A program made the position numbers and the translations under genes. Positions 27,660-36,464 of a stretch of DNA of 58,504 nt are shown in pieces. Source of the stretch: [Clostridium] aminophilum (GTDB lineage: Bacteria; Bacillota; Clostridia; Lachnospirales; Lachnospiraceae); assembly GCF_900101295.1 (NCBI RefSeq), contig NZ_FOIL01000016.1:1-58504 (forward strand). The letters run 5' to 3'. Numbering within the stretch: the stretch's first letter is position 1; every line of letters starts with the position of its first letter. The notes beneath the pieces were generated by a model. That model made no database searches and had not been told where the DNA came from. It saw nothing but the letters and a program-made list of their open reading frames with translations.

Positions 27660-28982
27660 ATGTTAGATTTAAAGTTCCTCAGAGAGAATCCTGAGGCTGT
27701 TAAACAGAACATCCGCAACAAATTCCAGGACAGAAAGCTTCCGATGGTTGATGAAGTCATCGAGCTTGACAAGAAGAACCGCGAGGCGATTGCCGAGGCG
27801 GAGGAGCTGAGAGCGCAGAAGAACAAGATCTCAAAGCAGATCGGCGCGCTGATGGCTCAGGGCAAGAAGGAAGAAGCGGAGGAAGTTAAGAAGCAGGTAG
27901 CGGCCAATGCGGCACGCCTTGAGGAACTTTCCGGACTTGAAAAAGAGTATGCGGAAAAAATCAAAAAGATCATGATGGTAATCCCGAACATCATCGATCC
28001 TAGCGTTCCGATCGGAAAAGACGATTCCGAGAACGTGGAGGTGGAGAAGTTCGGAGAGCCGGTTGTTCCGGATTTTGACATCCCGTATCACACCGATATC
28101 ATGGAGAGTTTTGCCGGAATCGATCTGGATGCGGCAAGAAGAGTTGCCGGTAACGGCTTCTACTACCTGATCGGCGACATCGCGAGACTTCATTCCGCCG
28201 TTCTGGCTTACGCCCGTGATTTCATGATCAATCGCGGATTCACCTATGTCATTCCGCCGTTCATGATCCACGGCAATGTTGTCAATGGCGTAATGAGCTT
28301 TGACGAGATGGATGCGATGATGTACAAGATCGAGGGTGAGGATCTCTATCTGATCGGTACTTCCGAGCACTCCATGATCGGCCGTTTCATCGATCAGATC
28401 GTACCGGAGCAGCAGCTTCCGATCACTCTGACATCTTATTCTCCGTGCTTCCGCAAAGAGAAGGGTGCACACGGCATCGAGGAGAGAGGCGTATACCGCA
28501 TTCACCAGTTTGAAAAGCAGGAGATGATCGTCGTCTGCAAGCCGGAAGAATCCAATATGTGGTACGACAAACTCTGGCAGAATACCGTTGATCTGTTCCG
28601 TTCCATGGACGTTCCGGTCAGAACCCTCTGCTGCTGCTCGGGTGACCTTGCGGACCTCAAGGTGAAATCCCTTGATGTGGAGGCATGGTCTCCGCGCCAG
28701 AAGAAGTACTTCGAGGTAGGAAGCTGCTCGAATCTGGGCGACGCTCAGGCGAGAAGACTTCAGATCCGTATCAACGGCGAGGACGGCAAAAAGTATCTTC
28801 CTCATACCCTGAACAACACTGTTGTCGCTCCGCCGAGAATGCTCATCGCGTTCCTGGAGAACAACCTTCAGGCAGACGGTTCCATCCGGATTCCGGAAGT
28901 GCTCAGACCGTACATGGGCGGCAAAGAAGTTCTTGTTCCGAACTACAACAGCATCGAGAAGGCTGCCCAGAACAAACAGTAA
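27660..28982 (+). CDS. serS: Seryl-tRNA synthetase
   Basis: A 440-residue class II synthetase that charges tRNA-Ser and tRNA-Sec. A long antiparallel coiled-coil arm (about 25-105) precedes the catalytic core. Motif 2 reads CFRKEKGAHGIEERGVYRIH, and motif 3 is in APPRMLIAFLENNLQADG. Canonical bacterial enzymes have FRSEAG...RGLIRQHQF and GLAVGRTL at these places, so this belongs to a divergent clade that also occurs in other Clostridia. C-terminal IRIPEVLRPYMGG is standard. The ribosome binding site GGGAGG is strong, and a good terminator follows. Confidence 0.95.
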   Translation: MLDLKFLRENPEAVKQNIRNKFQDRKLPMVDEVIELDKKNREAIAEAEELRAQKNKISKQIGALMAQGKKEEAEEVKKQVAANAARLEELSGLEKEYAEKIKKIMMVIPNIIDPSVPIGKDDSENVEVEKFGEPVVPDFDIPYHTDIMESFAGIDLDAARRVAGNGFYYLIGDIARLHSAVLAYARDFMINRGFTYVIPPFMIHGNVVNGVMSFDEMDAMMYKIEGEDLYLIGTSEHSMIGRFIDQIVPEQQLPITLTSYSPCFRKEKGAHGIEERGVYRIHQFEKQEMIVVCKPEESNMWYDKLWQNTVDLFRSMDVPVRTLCCCSGDLADLKVKSLDVEAWSPRQKKYFEVGSCSNLGDAQARRLQIRINGEDGKKYLPHTLNNTVVAPPRMLIAFLENNLQADGSIRIPEVLRPYMGGKEVLVPNYNSIEKAAQNKQ

Positions 28983-29028
28983 TTGAATCCGTAATGAATC
29001 CCCACGGGAGATTCTCATATGCGAAACG

Positions 29029-29081
29029 GCCCATACCGACCGGAGCCCTCAGGCTCCGGACCACCGGTATGGGCTGTTTTA
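29029..29081 (+). terminator. serS terminator
   Basis: A long stem GCCCATACCG/CGGTATGGGC (29029-29038 with 29065-29074) encloses CCGGAGCC-CTCA-GGCTCCGG (29040-29059). TGTTTTAT follows. It is one of the most stable hairpins in the window. Confidence 0.88.
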
Positions 29082-29123
29082 TATGCAGAAGTACGGGACT
29101 GTTCTGCACCGTGATCAGTGATG

Positions 29124-29187
29124 AGAACAAAGTCCGCCGCTGGTCACCGTTAGGTGACAGCTTTCTTACAGCGGCGTGCGCATCCTC
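29124..29187 (-). repeat. Dispersed intergenic repeat, copy A
   Basis: Read on the minus strand, this holds a 23-nt block (29165-29187) and a 27-nt block (29137-29163) identical to parts of 46812-46917, plus a 10-nt block ACTTTGTTCT (29124-29133). It contains a perfect hairpin GTCACC-GTTA-GGTGAC (29143-29158) inside a CCGCTG/CAGCGG pair. It lies between the convergent serS and rqcH genes. Confidence 0.85.
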
Positions 29188-29242
29188 CCTGTGAACCGAA
29201 ACAACCGTCTTAATATTTGAGTCGGTATTATACTGTAAAGAA

Positions 29243-30991
29243 TTATTTTTCTTCGGCCTCCCGCAGCAGAAGCTTCGGCACGGCCATGAGAGAATAGTTG
29301 GTGTGGTAAATGACAAAACCCGGAGCGGCACCGGCCACTTTGCGGAGTTCTCTGCGCTGAACGTAGTCAATCTCGACTTTGTCCGCATTTCTCCCCTTGC
29401 TGTAATAGGCGGCCAGGGCACCGGCTTCCTCAAAGGCACGGTCAGTCATCTCGCGGCCTCCGGTCTTCACGATGACATGAGACCCCGGAACCTTTTTGCT
29501 GTGAAACCACCAGTCATTGCCGGATGCGGTCTTAAAGGTGAGTTCCTCGTTCTGATAATTGTTCTTTCCGACATACATATCAAAGCCGTCACTGGAAATG
29601 TAATGGAAGGGGCGGCTGGTCACTTTCTCTTTTCTTCCGCGGGGCCCGTGGTGTCGGATGAAGCCGTATTCCGTCAGTTCCTGTCGGATCTGCGTCAGAT
29701 CTTCTTCCTTCAGCGCAATCTCCAGAGAGGTGGAGATGGACTCCAGATGCTCGATTTCCTGTCTGGTCTCCGCGGTCTGGACAGAGAGCGCTTCCTGTGT
29801 GCGCTTGAGTTTCCCGTAGCGGTCAAAGAATTTCCGGGCGTTTTCCTGTGCGGTTTTCTGGGAATCGAGGGGGATGGTGATTTCTTCCCCGGTATAGTAA
29901 TTCGTACAGGTGAGAGACTTTTCACCGCCCTGCAGTTCGTAGCCGTATGTATTCAGGAGTTCGCCGTAGACGCGGTATTTATCTTTCTTGTCTGTGTCCG
30001 CAAGCTGCTTTTCCTGCAGATCAAGCTTTTTGTAGTCCTTTTCCAGAAGATTGGTGACAATCTTCCGGAGATCCGCGGATTTCTGGCGGATCCGGCTGGT
30101 CACATCACGGTCACGATAGTAGGTCACGATGACACTGCTCATGGAAGCCATGGAGACCATGCGGGAATCTTCCGGAAAGCGGGTGATCGGAAAAGCGGAA
30201 TATTCCACCGGTTCCTCGCCCTGATAGAGCACGCAGGGCGCAAATGCCCCCGCAGCCACATCCTCCATCACACGGCGGAAGCTGTGGGCGAGATGGACGC
30301 GGGCAGCCTCGGAAAGTCCGGACGCCGGCAGATCCGCATCCACGCCGGAGAGATGAACGATTTCCGAGGCGATGGACTGACTGATGCCGGTGTAGGTGCT
30401 GCTGAGCGTTTTGGCTGCCGGCACGTTTGAGGCCGACAGGACATGGAAAATGTTCTCCTCCGCTTCCTTCAGCGGATCGGTTTTCCCGACGGTATTCGGA
30501 AGAAAATACGGTCTTCCCGGCAATACTTCCCGGACTGATGACAGCGAAACCGGAACGTGTTTGATGGAGTCGATGATGACATTGTCATCCGACAGGAAAA
30601 TGATATTGCTGTATTTGCCCATCAGTTCAATGACAAGGGTTTTGGTTCCGAGATCGCCCATTTCGTCCCGGTGTTCCACGTCAAAGCGGATGCATCGCTC
30701 CAGACCCGGCTGGGTGATGCTTTTGATCAGTCCGCCGCCGAGGTGCTTCCGCAGAAGCATACAGAAATTCGGTGCGGTCAGCGGAGAAGGTTTTCCGTCC
30801 TCCGTGATGGCCGCCAGCGGAAGCGATGCATTGGCCGAGAGCGTCAGACGGAGATTCTTCCGGTCCGGCGTCTTGACGGTGAGCTGCAGCTCATCCTTTT
30901 CGGTCTGCGCGATTTTTGAGATATGACCGCCGGTCAGGCGATCGTTGAATTCCCGTACCAGAGCGGCTACGGTAATGCCGTCAAATGCCAT
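29243..30991 (-). CDS. rqcH: Ribosome quality control factor RqcH (NFACT family)
   Basis: A 582-residue bacterial Rqc2/NEMF homologue. In relatives, RqcH binds stalled 50S subunits carrying peptidyl-tRNA and directs addition of C-terminal alanine tails. The NFACT-N domain (about 1-180) starts MAFDGITVAALVREFNDRL and includes PNFCMLLRKHLGGG. A helix-hairpin/coiled-coil middle follows (about 280-440), then the NFACT-R domain with HYISSDGFDMYVGKNNYQNE and WFHSKKVPGSHVIVK. Older annotations call it a fibronectin-binding protein. It faces yicC across a shared 159-bp region, as in Bacillus. No clear terminator was seen at its 3' end. Confidence 0.95.
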   Translation of the reverse strand: MAFDGITVAALVREFNDRLTGGHISKIAQTEKDELQLTVKTPDRKNLRLTLSANASLPLAAITEDGKPSPLTAPNFCMLLRKHLGGGLIKSITQPGLERCIRFDVEHRDEMGDLGTKTLVIELMGKYSNIIFLSDDNVIIDSIKHVPVSLSSVREVLPGRPYFLPNTVGKTDPLKEAEENIFHVLSASNVPAAKTLSSTYTGISQSIASEIVHLSGVDADLPASGLSEAARVHLAHSFRRVMEDVAAGAFAPCVLYQGEEPVEYSAFPITRFPEDSRMVSMASMSSVIVTYYRDRDVTSRIRQKSADLRKIVTNLLEKDYKKLDLQEKQLADTDKKDKYRVYGELLNTYGYELQGGEKSLTCTNYYTGEEITIPLDSQKTAQENARKFFDRYGKLKRTQEALSVQTAETRQEIEHLESISTSLEIALKEEDLTQIRQELTEYGFIRHHGPRGRKEKVTSRPFHYISSDGFDMYVGKNNYQNEELTFKTASGNDWWFHSKKVPGSHVIVKTGGREMTDRAFEEAGALAAYYSKGRNADKVEIDYVQRRELRKVAGAAPGFVIYHTNYSLMAVPKLLLREAEEK

Positions 30992-31028
30992 ATTGATTCA
31001 CAACTTTCTTTGAAATTCGATAAATTAT

Positions 31029-31047
31029 ATGATAAACATTTTATCAT
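31029..31047. promoter_or_regulatory. Inverted repeat in the rqcH/yicC divergent region
   Basis: ATGATAAA-CAT-TTTATCAT forms an 8-bp perfect inverted repeat about 40 bp upstream of rqcH. It overlaps a possible minus-strand -10 (TATAAT on minus, 31024-31029). It could be an operator or simply AT-rich promoter sequence. Confidence 0.35.
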
Positions 31048-31084
31048 AATCGAAAAGAGGCGGCAAGGGACGGCACAGAGATGG

Positions 31085-31113
31085 TTGACGTGAACTTTGA
31101 TTCGAAGTATAAT
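31085..31113 (+). promoter_or_regulatory. yicC-gmk-rpoZ promoter
   Basis: TTGACG (31085-31090), a 17-bp spacer and TATAAT (31108-31113), 37 bp before yicC. This is one of the closest matches to the vegetative consensus in the window. Confidence 0.82.
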
Positions 31114-31150
31114 ATTTAGAACTATGGATGAAAGTCAGAGGTGATTCATT

Positions 31151-32029
31151 ATGGTAAAAAGTATGACGGGTTTTGGAAGAAGTGAAGTGATCACTCCGGA
31201 ATACCGTATGGCTGTTGAGATGAAGGCAGTCAATCACAGATACCTCGACCTTTCCATCAAGATGCCGAGACGGTTCAATTCTCTGGAAGCGCAGATCCGT
31301 GCCGTACTCAAAGAGTATATGGAACGCGGAAAAGTCGATGTCTACATCAACTATGAGGATTATGCGGAAAATCGCGTTTCTCTGAAATACAACCGCAGTA
31401 TGGCGGCGGAGTATGTGAAATATTTCGGTCAGATGACGGAGGAATTCGGAATTGCCAACGATATTACGACAAGCCGGATGGCCTCTCTCCCGGAAGTATT
31501 TCTGATGGAAGAAGAGGACGACGATGAAGAGCATCTCTGGAAGATCCTGGAACCGGTTGTCCGAAGCGCAGCGGAGAAATTCGTGGAAGCAAGAGTCCGT
31601 GAGGGCGAAAACCTTCGCGCGGATATGCTGGCGAAGCTGGACGAGATGACGGTTCTTGTAGATGAGATTATCGAGAGATCTCCGGCAATCGTCGAAGAGT
31701 ACCGGGCGAAGCTTCTCGATAAAGTGAGAGAACTCATCGGCGGAACGCAGGTGGATGAGAGTCTGATTGCGACGGAAGTGACGGCATATGCCGATAAGAT
31801 CTGCACCGACGAGGAGACCGTCCGCTTAAAGAGTCATATCGGTTCGACGAGAAATGAACTCGAAAAGGGCGGCAGTGTCGGCAGAAAACTTGATTTTATT
31901 GCACAGGAGATGAACCGTGAAGCGAACACGATTCTCTCAAAGGCAAACGACATTTCGGTCAGCGACCGGGCAATCCTGCTGAAGACAGGAATTGAAAAAG
32001 TCCGCGAACAGATTCAGAATCTTGAGTAA
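31151..32029 (+). CDS. yicC: YicC-family endoribonuclease
   Basis: A 292-residue protein of the YicC/YloC family, members of which have been described as endoribonucleases acting on RNA. It begins with the family signature MVKSMTGFGRSEV, then NHRYLDLSIKMPRRF in the N-terminal domain. The C-terminal domain (about 205-292) has KSHIGSTRNELEKGG and FIAQEMNREANTILSK. The ribosome binding site is AGAGGTGA. It is first in an operon with gmk and rpoZ. The remA gene usually found between yicC and gmk in Bacillus is absent (75-nt gap only). Confidence 0.93.
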   Translation: MVKSMTGFGRSEVITPEYRMAVEMKAVNHRYLDLSIKMPRRFNSLEAQIRAVLKEYMERGKVDVYINYEDYAENRVSLKYNRSMAAEYVKYFGQMTEEFGIANDITTSRMASLPEVFLMEEEDDDEEHLWKILEPVVRSAAEKFVEARVREGENLRADMLAKLDEMTVLVDEIIERSPAIVEEYRAKLLDKVRELIGGTQVDESLIATEVTAYADKICTDEETVRLKSHIGSTRNELEKGGSVGRKLDFIAQEMNREANTILSKANDISVSDRAILLKTGIEKVREQIQNLE

Positions 32030-32104
32030 AAAGGAAGGCTGTGCGTCTGACCGGATCTGACGCCGGACATTTTTCGCAAATATATCACAGAAAGAAGAGT
32101 TACA

Positions 32105-32725
32105 ATGGATAATCGCGGTGTTTTAGCGGTGATTTCGGGGTTTTCCGGTTCGGGAAAGGGAACGCTGATGAAAGCGCTCCTTGAAAAATATGACAATTAT
32201 GCACTTTCCGTGTCCTGGACAACCAGAAAACCGCGCGAAGGCGAAGAAGACGGAGTGTCCTATTTCTTCCGCACCCAGGAAGAGTTTGACCGTCATATCG
32301 AGGAAGACGGTTTTCTGGAATATGCGCGGTATGTGGATCATTCCTACGGAACTCCGAAACAGTATGTTTTCGATCAGCTGGATCAGGGAAAGGATGTGCT
32401 TCTTGAAATCGAGATGCAGGGAGCGCTTCAGGTGAAGGAGAAGTATCCGGATACTGTCCTGATCTTTGTCACACCGCCCAACGCCGAGGAATTAAAACGG
32501 CGTCTGGTCGGCCGCGGAACGGAAGATATGGAGACAATAAAAAAGCGTCTTGCCCGCGCGGATGAGGAATCCAAGGGGATGGAACAGTATGACTATCTTC
32601 TGGTCAATGACTCCATTGAGCGCTGTGCCGAGGAACTTCACGGAGTGATTATGGCAGCGCATGCAAGGATGGGAAACCATCTGGAGCTGGTAAACAATAT
32701 TAAGGAACAGATGAAACAATTCTGA
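32105..32725 (+). CDS. gmk: Guanylate kinase
   Basis: A 206-residue enzyme that phosphorylates GMP to GDP. The P-loop is GFSGSGKGT (12-20). The GMP-binding region reads SVSWTTRKPREGEEDG, and EIEMQGALQVKEK and the lid (RLVGRGTED) match the family. It is followed 17 nt later by rpoZ, a gmk-rpoZ pairing conserved widely in bacteria. Confidence 0.97.
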   Translation: MDNRGVLAVISGFSGSGKGTLMKALLEKYDNYALSVSWTTRKPREGEEDGVSYFFRTQEEFDRHIEEDGFLEYARYVDHSYGTPKQYVFDQLDQGKDVLLEIEMQGALQVKEKYPDTVLIFVTPPNAEELKRRLVGRGTEDMETIKKRLARADEESKGMEQYDYLLVNDSIERCAEELHGVIMAAHARMGNHLELVNNIKEQMKQF

Positions 32726-32742
32726 AGGGAGAATATGATATT

Positions 32743-32991
32743 ATGATGTTACGTCCGTCTTTCAATGAACTGGTAGATGCAGCAAACAAGTATTCCGGTC
32801 AGGAGGAACCGGTTGTTGAGAGCCGCTATTCCATCGTTATCGCTGCTGCGAAGAGAGCAAGACAGCTGATCGACGGCGACGAGCCGCTGGTTGACCCGAA
32901 GGGCAGAAAGCCGCTTTCCATCGCCATTGATGAGATCTATCAGGGAAAGGTTCAGATTCTTTCTGAGGATGATACTGCGGATATCGACTGA
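32743..32991 (+). CDS. rpoZ: RNA polymerase omega subunit
   Basis: An 82-residue small subunit that helps assemble RNA polymerase. The core LRPSFNELVDAANKY, the YSIVIAAAKRARQLI helix and the downstream KPLSIAIDEIYQGKV segment are typical. Two adjacent ATG codons (32743 and 32746) could serve as start; GGGAGA lies upstream. It is terminated by the hairpin at 33020-33056. Confidence 0.94.
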   Translation: MMLRPSFNELVDAANKYSGQEEPVVESRYSIVIAAAKRARQLIDGDEPLVDPKGRKPLSIAIDEIYQGKVQILSEDDTADID

Positions 32992-33019
32992 TATTCTCCG
33001 GACACTCAATTCTGACTAT

Positions 33020-33056
33020 GCCACCACTGCTCATCTGGACGGTGGTGGTGTTTTAT
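33020..33056 (+). terminator. rpoZ terminator
   Basis: CCACCAC (33021-33027) pairs with GTGGTGG (33042-33048), followed by TGTTTTATTT. It closes the yicC-gmk-rpoZ unit, 22 bp before the rimO start. Confidence 0.78.
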
Positions 33057-33078
33057 TTGACTGAAAGGTTCTGTTTAC

Positions 33079-34440
33079 ATGAAAATTTTATGCGTTTCGC
33101 TTGGCTGTGACAAAAATCTGGTGGATTCGGAGATGATGCTCGGTCTTTTGACCAAAGACGGATATCAGCTTACCGATGACGACCAGGAGGCAGATGTTGT
33201 CATTGTCAATACCTGTGCCTTCATCGATGCGGCCAAAGAGGAAAGTATAAATACGATACTGGACATGGCACGCCTGAAAGAGGACGCCAAATGTCAGGCA
33301 CTGGTGGTAACCGGATGTATGGCGGAGAGATACAAAAAAGAAGTGCTGAAGGAGATCCCGGAAGTGGATGCCGTTCTCGGAACCACAACTTACGGAGAGA
33401 TCAGCAAAGTTCTGAGGCGCCTTCAGGACGGTGAAAAGCACATTGAGGTATACGAGGATCTCTCCAGAATGCCGGAGGACGATCACCGTGTATTTACCAC
33501 CGGTTCCGCTTATTCCTACCTCAAGATCGCCGAAGGCTGTAATAAGAGGTGCACCTACTGCATCATTCCGTATCTTCGCGGGCCGTACCGCAGCGAACCG
33601 ATGGTGAAACTGATCTCACAGGCGAAAAAGATCGCGGAAAACGGGGTGAAGGAGCTGATTCTGGTTGCCCAGGAGACGACGCTTTACGGCACCGATCTGT
33701 CACAGAAGAAAATGCTGCCGACCCTTCTTCGGGAACTGGGCCGCATCGAGGGGCTGGAATGGATCCGTCTGCAGTACTGCTATCCGGAAGAGATCACCGA
33801 CGAGATCATTGAGGCCATTGCCAAAGAACCGAAGGTTTGTCATTATATCGATCTTCCGATCCAGCACGCCAGCGACCGTATTCTGAAGCGCATGGGAAGA
33901 AGAACCACGCATGACGAGATTATTTCACGGATTCGCAGAATCCGTGAGCTGATTCCGGACGTTGCGCTCCGGACCACACTGATCTCCGGTTTTCCGGGGG
34001 AGACCGAGGAAGATCATCAGATCCTGATGGATTTTGTCCGAGAAGTTGAGTTTGACCGCCTCGGCGTGTTTACCTATTCTCAGGAAGAAGATACTCCGGC
34101 TGCGGCGATGGAGGATCAGATTCCACAAGAGGTGAAAGAGCGCAGAAGAGATGAGATCATGGCACTTCAGCAGGAAATCGCATTCCGGAAAGAAAAAGAA
34201 AAGATCGGAAGCGAGATGCGCGTGATGGTTGAAGGCCGTATGCCGGAGGAGGACTACGGATTCGGCGTGTATACCTGCCGTACTTATATGGATGCGCCGA
34301 ACATCGACAGCCAGATCTTTGTGCATTCGGAACGCGATCTGATGAGCGGCGATTTTGTCCGGTGCACTGTGACCGACAGTGACGGTTATGATCTGATCGG
34401 CGAAGAGATTGCCGACTGGGACGACGAAGAAGAGGAATGA
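33079..34440 (+). CDS. rimO: Ribosomal protein S12 methylthiotransferase
   Basis: A 453-residue radical-SAM enzyme that adds a methylthio group to the conserved Asp of S12. The N-terminal UPF0004 domain carries the three auxiliary-cluster cysteines in SLGCDKN, NTCAF and TGCMAE. The radical-SAM triad is in EGCNKRCTYC, and a TRAM domain (about 375-445) binds the substrate. The S12-type signature CDKNLVDSEMM and the IPYLRGPYRSEP segment separate it from MiaB. pgsA follows after 27 nt with a strong ribosome binding site, a pairing common in Firmicutes. Confidence 0.95.
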   Translation: MKILCVSLGCDKNLVDSEMMLGLLTKDGYQLTDDDQEADVVIVNTCAFIDAAKEESINTILDMARLKEDAKCQALVVTGCMAERYKKEVLKEIPEVDAVLGTTTYGEISKVLRRLQDGEKHIEVYEDLSRMPEDDHRVFTTGSAYSYLKIAEGCNKRCTYCIIPYLRGPYRSEPMVKLISQAKKIAENGVKELILVAQETTLYGTDLSQKKMLPTLLRELGRIEGLEWIRLQYCYPEEITDEIIEAIAKEPKVCHYIDLPIQHASDRILKRMGRRTTHDEIISRIRRIRELIPDVALRTTLISGFPGETEEDHQILMDFVREVEFDRLGVFTYSQEEDTPAAAMEDQIPQEVKERRRDEIMALQQEIAFRKEKEKIGSEMRVMVEGRMPEEDYGFGVYTCRTYMDAPNIDSQIFVHSERDLMSGDFVRCTVTDSDGYDLIGEEIADWDDEEEE

Positions 34441-34467
34441 TTCGCAAATCTGAGGAGGGGTTTTACG

Positions 34468-35010
34468 ATGAATATGCCGAATAAACTGACAACACTGCGC
34501 GTACTTCTGGTTCCGCTGTTCGTGGTTTTTCTGCTTCTCGAACATGGTCAAAATCATACATTCCGCATGATATCACTGGTGATCTTTATTGTGGCCAGTC
34601 TGACGGATTTCATCGACGGCCGGATGGCGAGAAAGCACAATATGGTCACGGACTTCGGGAAATTTATGGATCCGCTGGCGGATAAGCTTCTGGTCTGCTC
34701 CGCGCTGATCTGTCTGATTGATCTCGATGCCATTCCGGCATGGATGGTTGTGGTGATCATCTCCAGAGAATTCATCATCAGCGGCTTCCGGCTGGTTGCT
34801 TCTGACAACGGCGTCGTGATTGCCGCAAGCTACTGGGGAAAATTCAAGACAACCTTTCAGATGATCGCCGTGATCCTGATGATTCTGGACATTCCCGTTC
34901 TTGCGCCGGCCACCGCAGCCTGCACCTGGATTGCACTGATTCTCACCATCATTTCGCTGGTGGACTACATTGCCAAAAATTATCAAATTCTCCTGAAGGG
35001 AGATATCTAA
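34468..35010 (+). CDS. pgsA: CDP-diacylglycerol-glycerol-3-phosphate phosphatidyltransferase
   Basis: A 180-residue integral membrane enzyme making phosphatidylglycerol-phosphate. The catalytic CDP-alcohol motif fits D-G-x2-A-R-x8-G-x3-D-x3-D exactly: DGRMARKHNMVTDFGKFMDP and onward to the final Asp. About four hydrophobic helices are seen. The start is ATG 34468 after AGGAGGGG; an in-frame ATG two codons later is also possible. A terminator follows. Confidence 0.95.
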   Translation: MNMPNKLTTLRVLLVPLFVVFLLLEHGQNHTFRMISLVIFIVASLTDFIDGRMARKHNMVTDFGKFMDPLADKLLVCSALICLIDLDAIPAWMVVVIISREFIISGFRLVASDNGVVIAASYWGKFKTTFQMIAVILMILDIPVLAPATAACTWIALILTIISLVDYIAKNYQILLKGDI

Positions 35011-35014
35011 AAGT

Positions 35015-35071
35015 ATCCGGGTTTCCGGTTCCAGTCCGCGGACGGCGGATATGGACGGAACCCGGATATTT
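35015..35071 (+). terminator. pgsA terminator
   Basis: ATCCGGGTT (35015-35023) pairs with AACCCGGAT (35059-35067) around a 35-nt region that contains the smaller palindrome GTCCGCGGAC. ATTTTG follows. The stem overlaps a promoter for the next genes. Confidence 0.7.
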
Positions 35072-35080
35072 TGATACAAT
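35052..35080 (+). promoter_or_regulatory. Promoter for the unknown gene-ytfI pair
   Basis: TGGACG (35052-35057), a 17-bp spacer and TACAAT (35075-35080) with an extended TGa before the -10. It overlaps the preceding terminator and lies about 120 bp upstream of the first gene, leaving a long leader without a clear element. Confidence 0.45.
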
Positions 35081-35201
35081 ACACATGGAATGATTCTCAT
35101 TCTCTGAAAAAAGTTCGGATGCTCCCGGCCGTAGGCATAGAGCGGAACATCTGCATCGGGAATGAAGCGGTATGGAAAATGCATAAGGAATACCAGACGA
35201 C

Positions 35202-35504
35202 ATGAGAATGTATGACAAGCTGTTTCTCGGCCCGAAGGCCGCAAAACACAGATTTACGGTACTGCAGCGCATCCGGCATCAGAAATGGGTGGATGGGCTG
35301 TATGTTCTTGTGCCCAGTTCCAATCCGGAGAATATTATGGATATTCTCCCGGCTGCTGCGCTGTCGGAGCAGCACGGGATTTACCGCGATGCGCTGATTA
35401 TCGGAGCTGCGAAGGGCTATGACGAGGCCTGCGAACTGGCCGGAACGATCGTGGCAGGCATGTTCCGGGAACGAGGAGATTTTAATCTGGAGGCCTATCT
35501 ATGA
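35202..35504 (+). CDS. Small conserved-looking protein of unknown function
   Basis: A 100-residue soluble protein that I do not recognise. It starts MRMYDKLFLGPKAAKHR and has no transmembrane segment or cysteine-rich site. A central NIMDILPAAALSEQ stretch and a C-terminal GYDEACELAGTIVAGMF helix suggest a small alpha/beta fold. Codon use matches its neighbours, it has a clear coding pattern, and its stop overlaps the ytfI start by 4 nt, so it is almost surely translated and linked to ytfI. No ribosome binding site better than AAGGAAT (35184-35190) is seen. Confidence 0.75.
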   Translation: MRMYDKLFLGPKAAKHRFTVLQRIRHQKWVDGLYVLVPSSNPENIMDILPAAALSEQHGIYRDALIIGAAKGYDEACELAGTIVAGMFRERGDFNLEAYL

Positions 35505-36457
35505 TGGGCGTACTGCTGACGGTTCTGAAAATCATCGGAATCCTTCTTCTGATCCTGCTCGGAACGGTCCTTGCGATTCTTCTCATTATTCTGCTTGTTC
35601 CGGTCCGATACCGGGCCCGGGGCAGATATCACGAAAATCCCGAGGGAACCGCCGATCTTACGTGGCTGCTGCATCTGATCCATCTCACCATCGGGTATCG
35701 GGACGAGGTCTGTTACTCTCTGAAAATTGCCGGCCATGTGTTTGCCGATTCCGGTCCGGAGGAGACGGCAGAAGCTGACGGAACCGCACAGGACACAGCC
35801 GGCGGAACAGGCGAAGAGAATCTTGAGGAAGCGTTTTCCCTCACCGACTCCGTGCCGGATTCCGATGGCGGGATGATTTCCGCAGAAAAGGATTCGTTAC
35901 CGGAAGAAAATGCCGCTCCGGACGATCTTGTCCACGTGGATCTGCCGGAGTCCCTGTCAAAAAGTCACACGGAAAAAAAACAGCGCCGTCGAAAGAAACT
36001 CTCGTTTGTGAAGTGGCTGGAAAGAATTATCTCCCGGGTGATAAGCAGGATTTCCTCCGCATTCCGGAATGTCCGGAGGAAATGGCGCCGGGTGGAAAAG
36101 AAATACCGGTATATTCGGAACGTCATTGAAGATGAGAGGAACCGCAGGACGGTCCGGCTGCTTCTTCGTCAGATCCGGCGGCTGGCCGGTCATATTCTTC
36201 CCCGAAAGGCAGACGGATATGTATCCTTCGGCTTTGAGGATCCGGAAACTACCGCCCGCGTTCTGGAAGTCTGCGCATTTCTATATCCGTTTTACAGGGG
36301 ATGTGTGTCCGTCACCCCGTATTTTGACCGGAACTGCCTTGAGGGCGAACTTATGGTAACCGGGCGTGTGCGGATCGGCACGGTTCTGTGGATTGTTCTC
36401 CGCATGTTCCTTGACCGGAATTTCCGGAAATGGCTGAAACGGCTCATGCATCATTGA
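35501..36457 (+). CDS. ytfI: DUF2953 membrane protein (YtfI-like)
   Basis: A 318-residue protein with one strong N-terminal transmembrane segment (about 7-32, rich in Leu/Ile), the conserved PVRYRARGRYHE block and a hydrophobic strand region. A long acidic then basic linker runs from about 85 to 185, and the conserved C-terminal part has ADGYVSFGFEDPETTA and YPFYRGCVSVTPYF. It is placed in DUF2953 by this pattern. In Bacillus ytfI precedes ytfJ (gerW), as it does here (gerW starts 42 nt downstream). Members are linked to spore function but the biochemical role is unknown. Confidence 0.82.
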   Translation: MMGVLLTVLKIIGILLLILLGTVLAILLIILLVPVRYRARGRYHENPEGTADLTWLLHLIHLTIGYRDEVCYSLKIAGHVFADSGPEETAEADGTAQDTAGGTGEENLEEAFSLTDSVPDSDGGMISAEKDSLPEENAAPDDLVHVDLPESLSKSHTEKKQRRRKKLSFVKWLERIISRVISRISSAFRNVRRKWRRVEKKYRYIRNVIEDERNRRTVRLLLRQIRRLAGHILPRKADGYVSFGFEDPETTARVLEVCAFLYPFYRGCVSVTPYFDRNCLEGELMVTGRVRIGTVLWIVLRMFLDRNFRKWLKRLMHH

Positions 36458-36464
36458 TTTTTTA

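Noticed and set aside
29303-30430. 375-codon plus-strand frame opposite rqcH
   Set aside because: It is antisense to a well-supported RqcH. Its product is hydrophobic by reverse-complement codon effect only.
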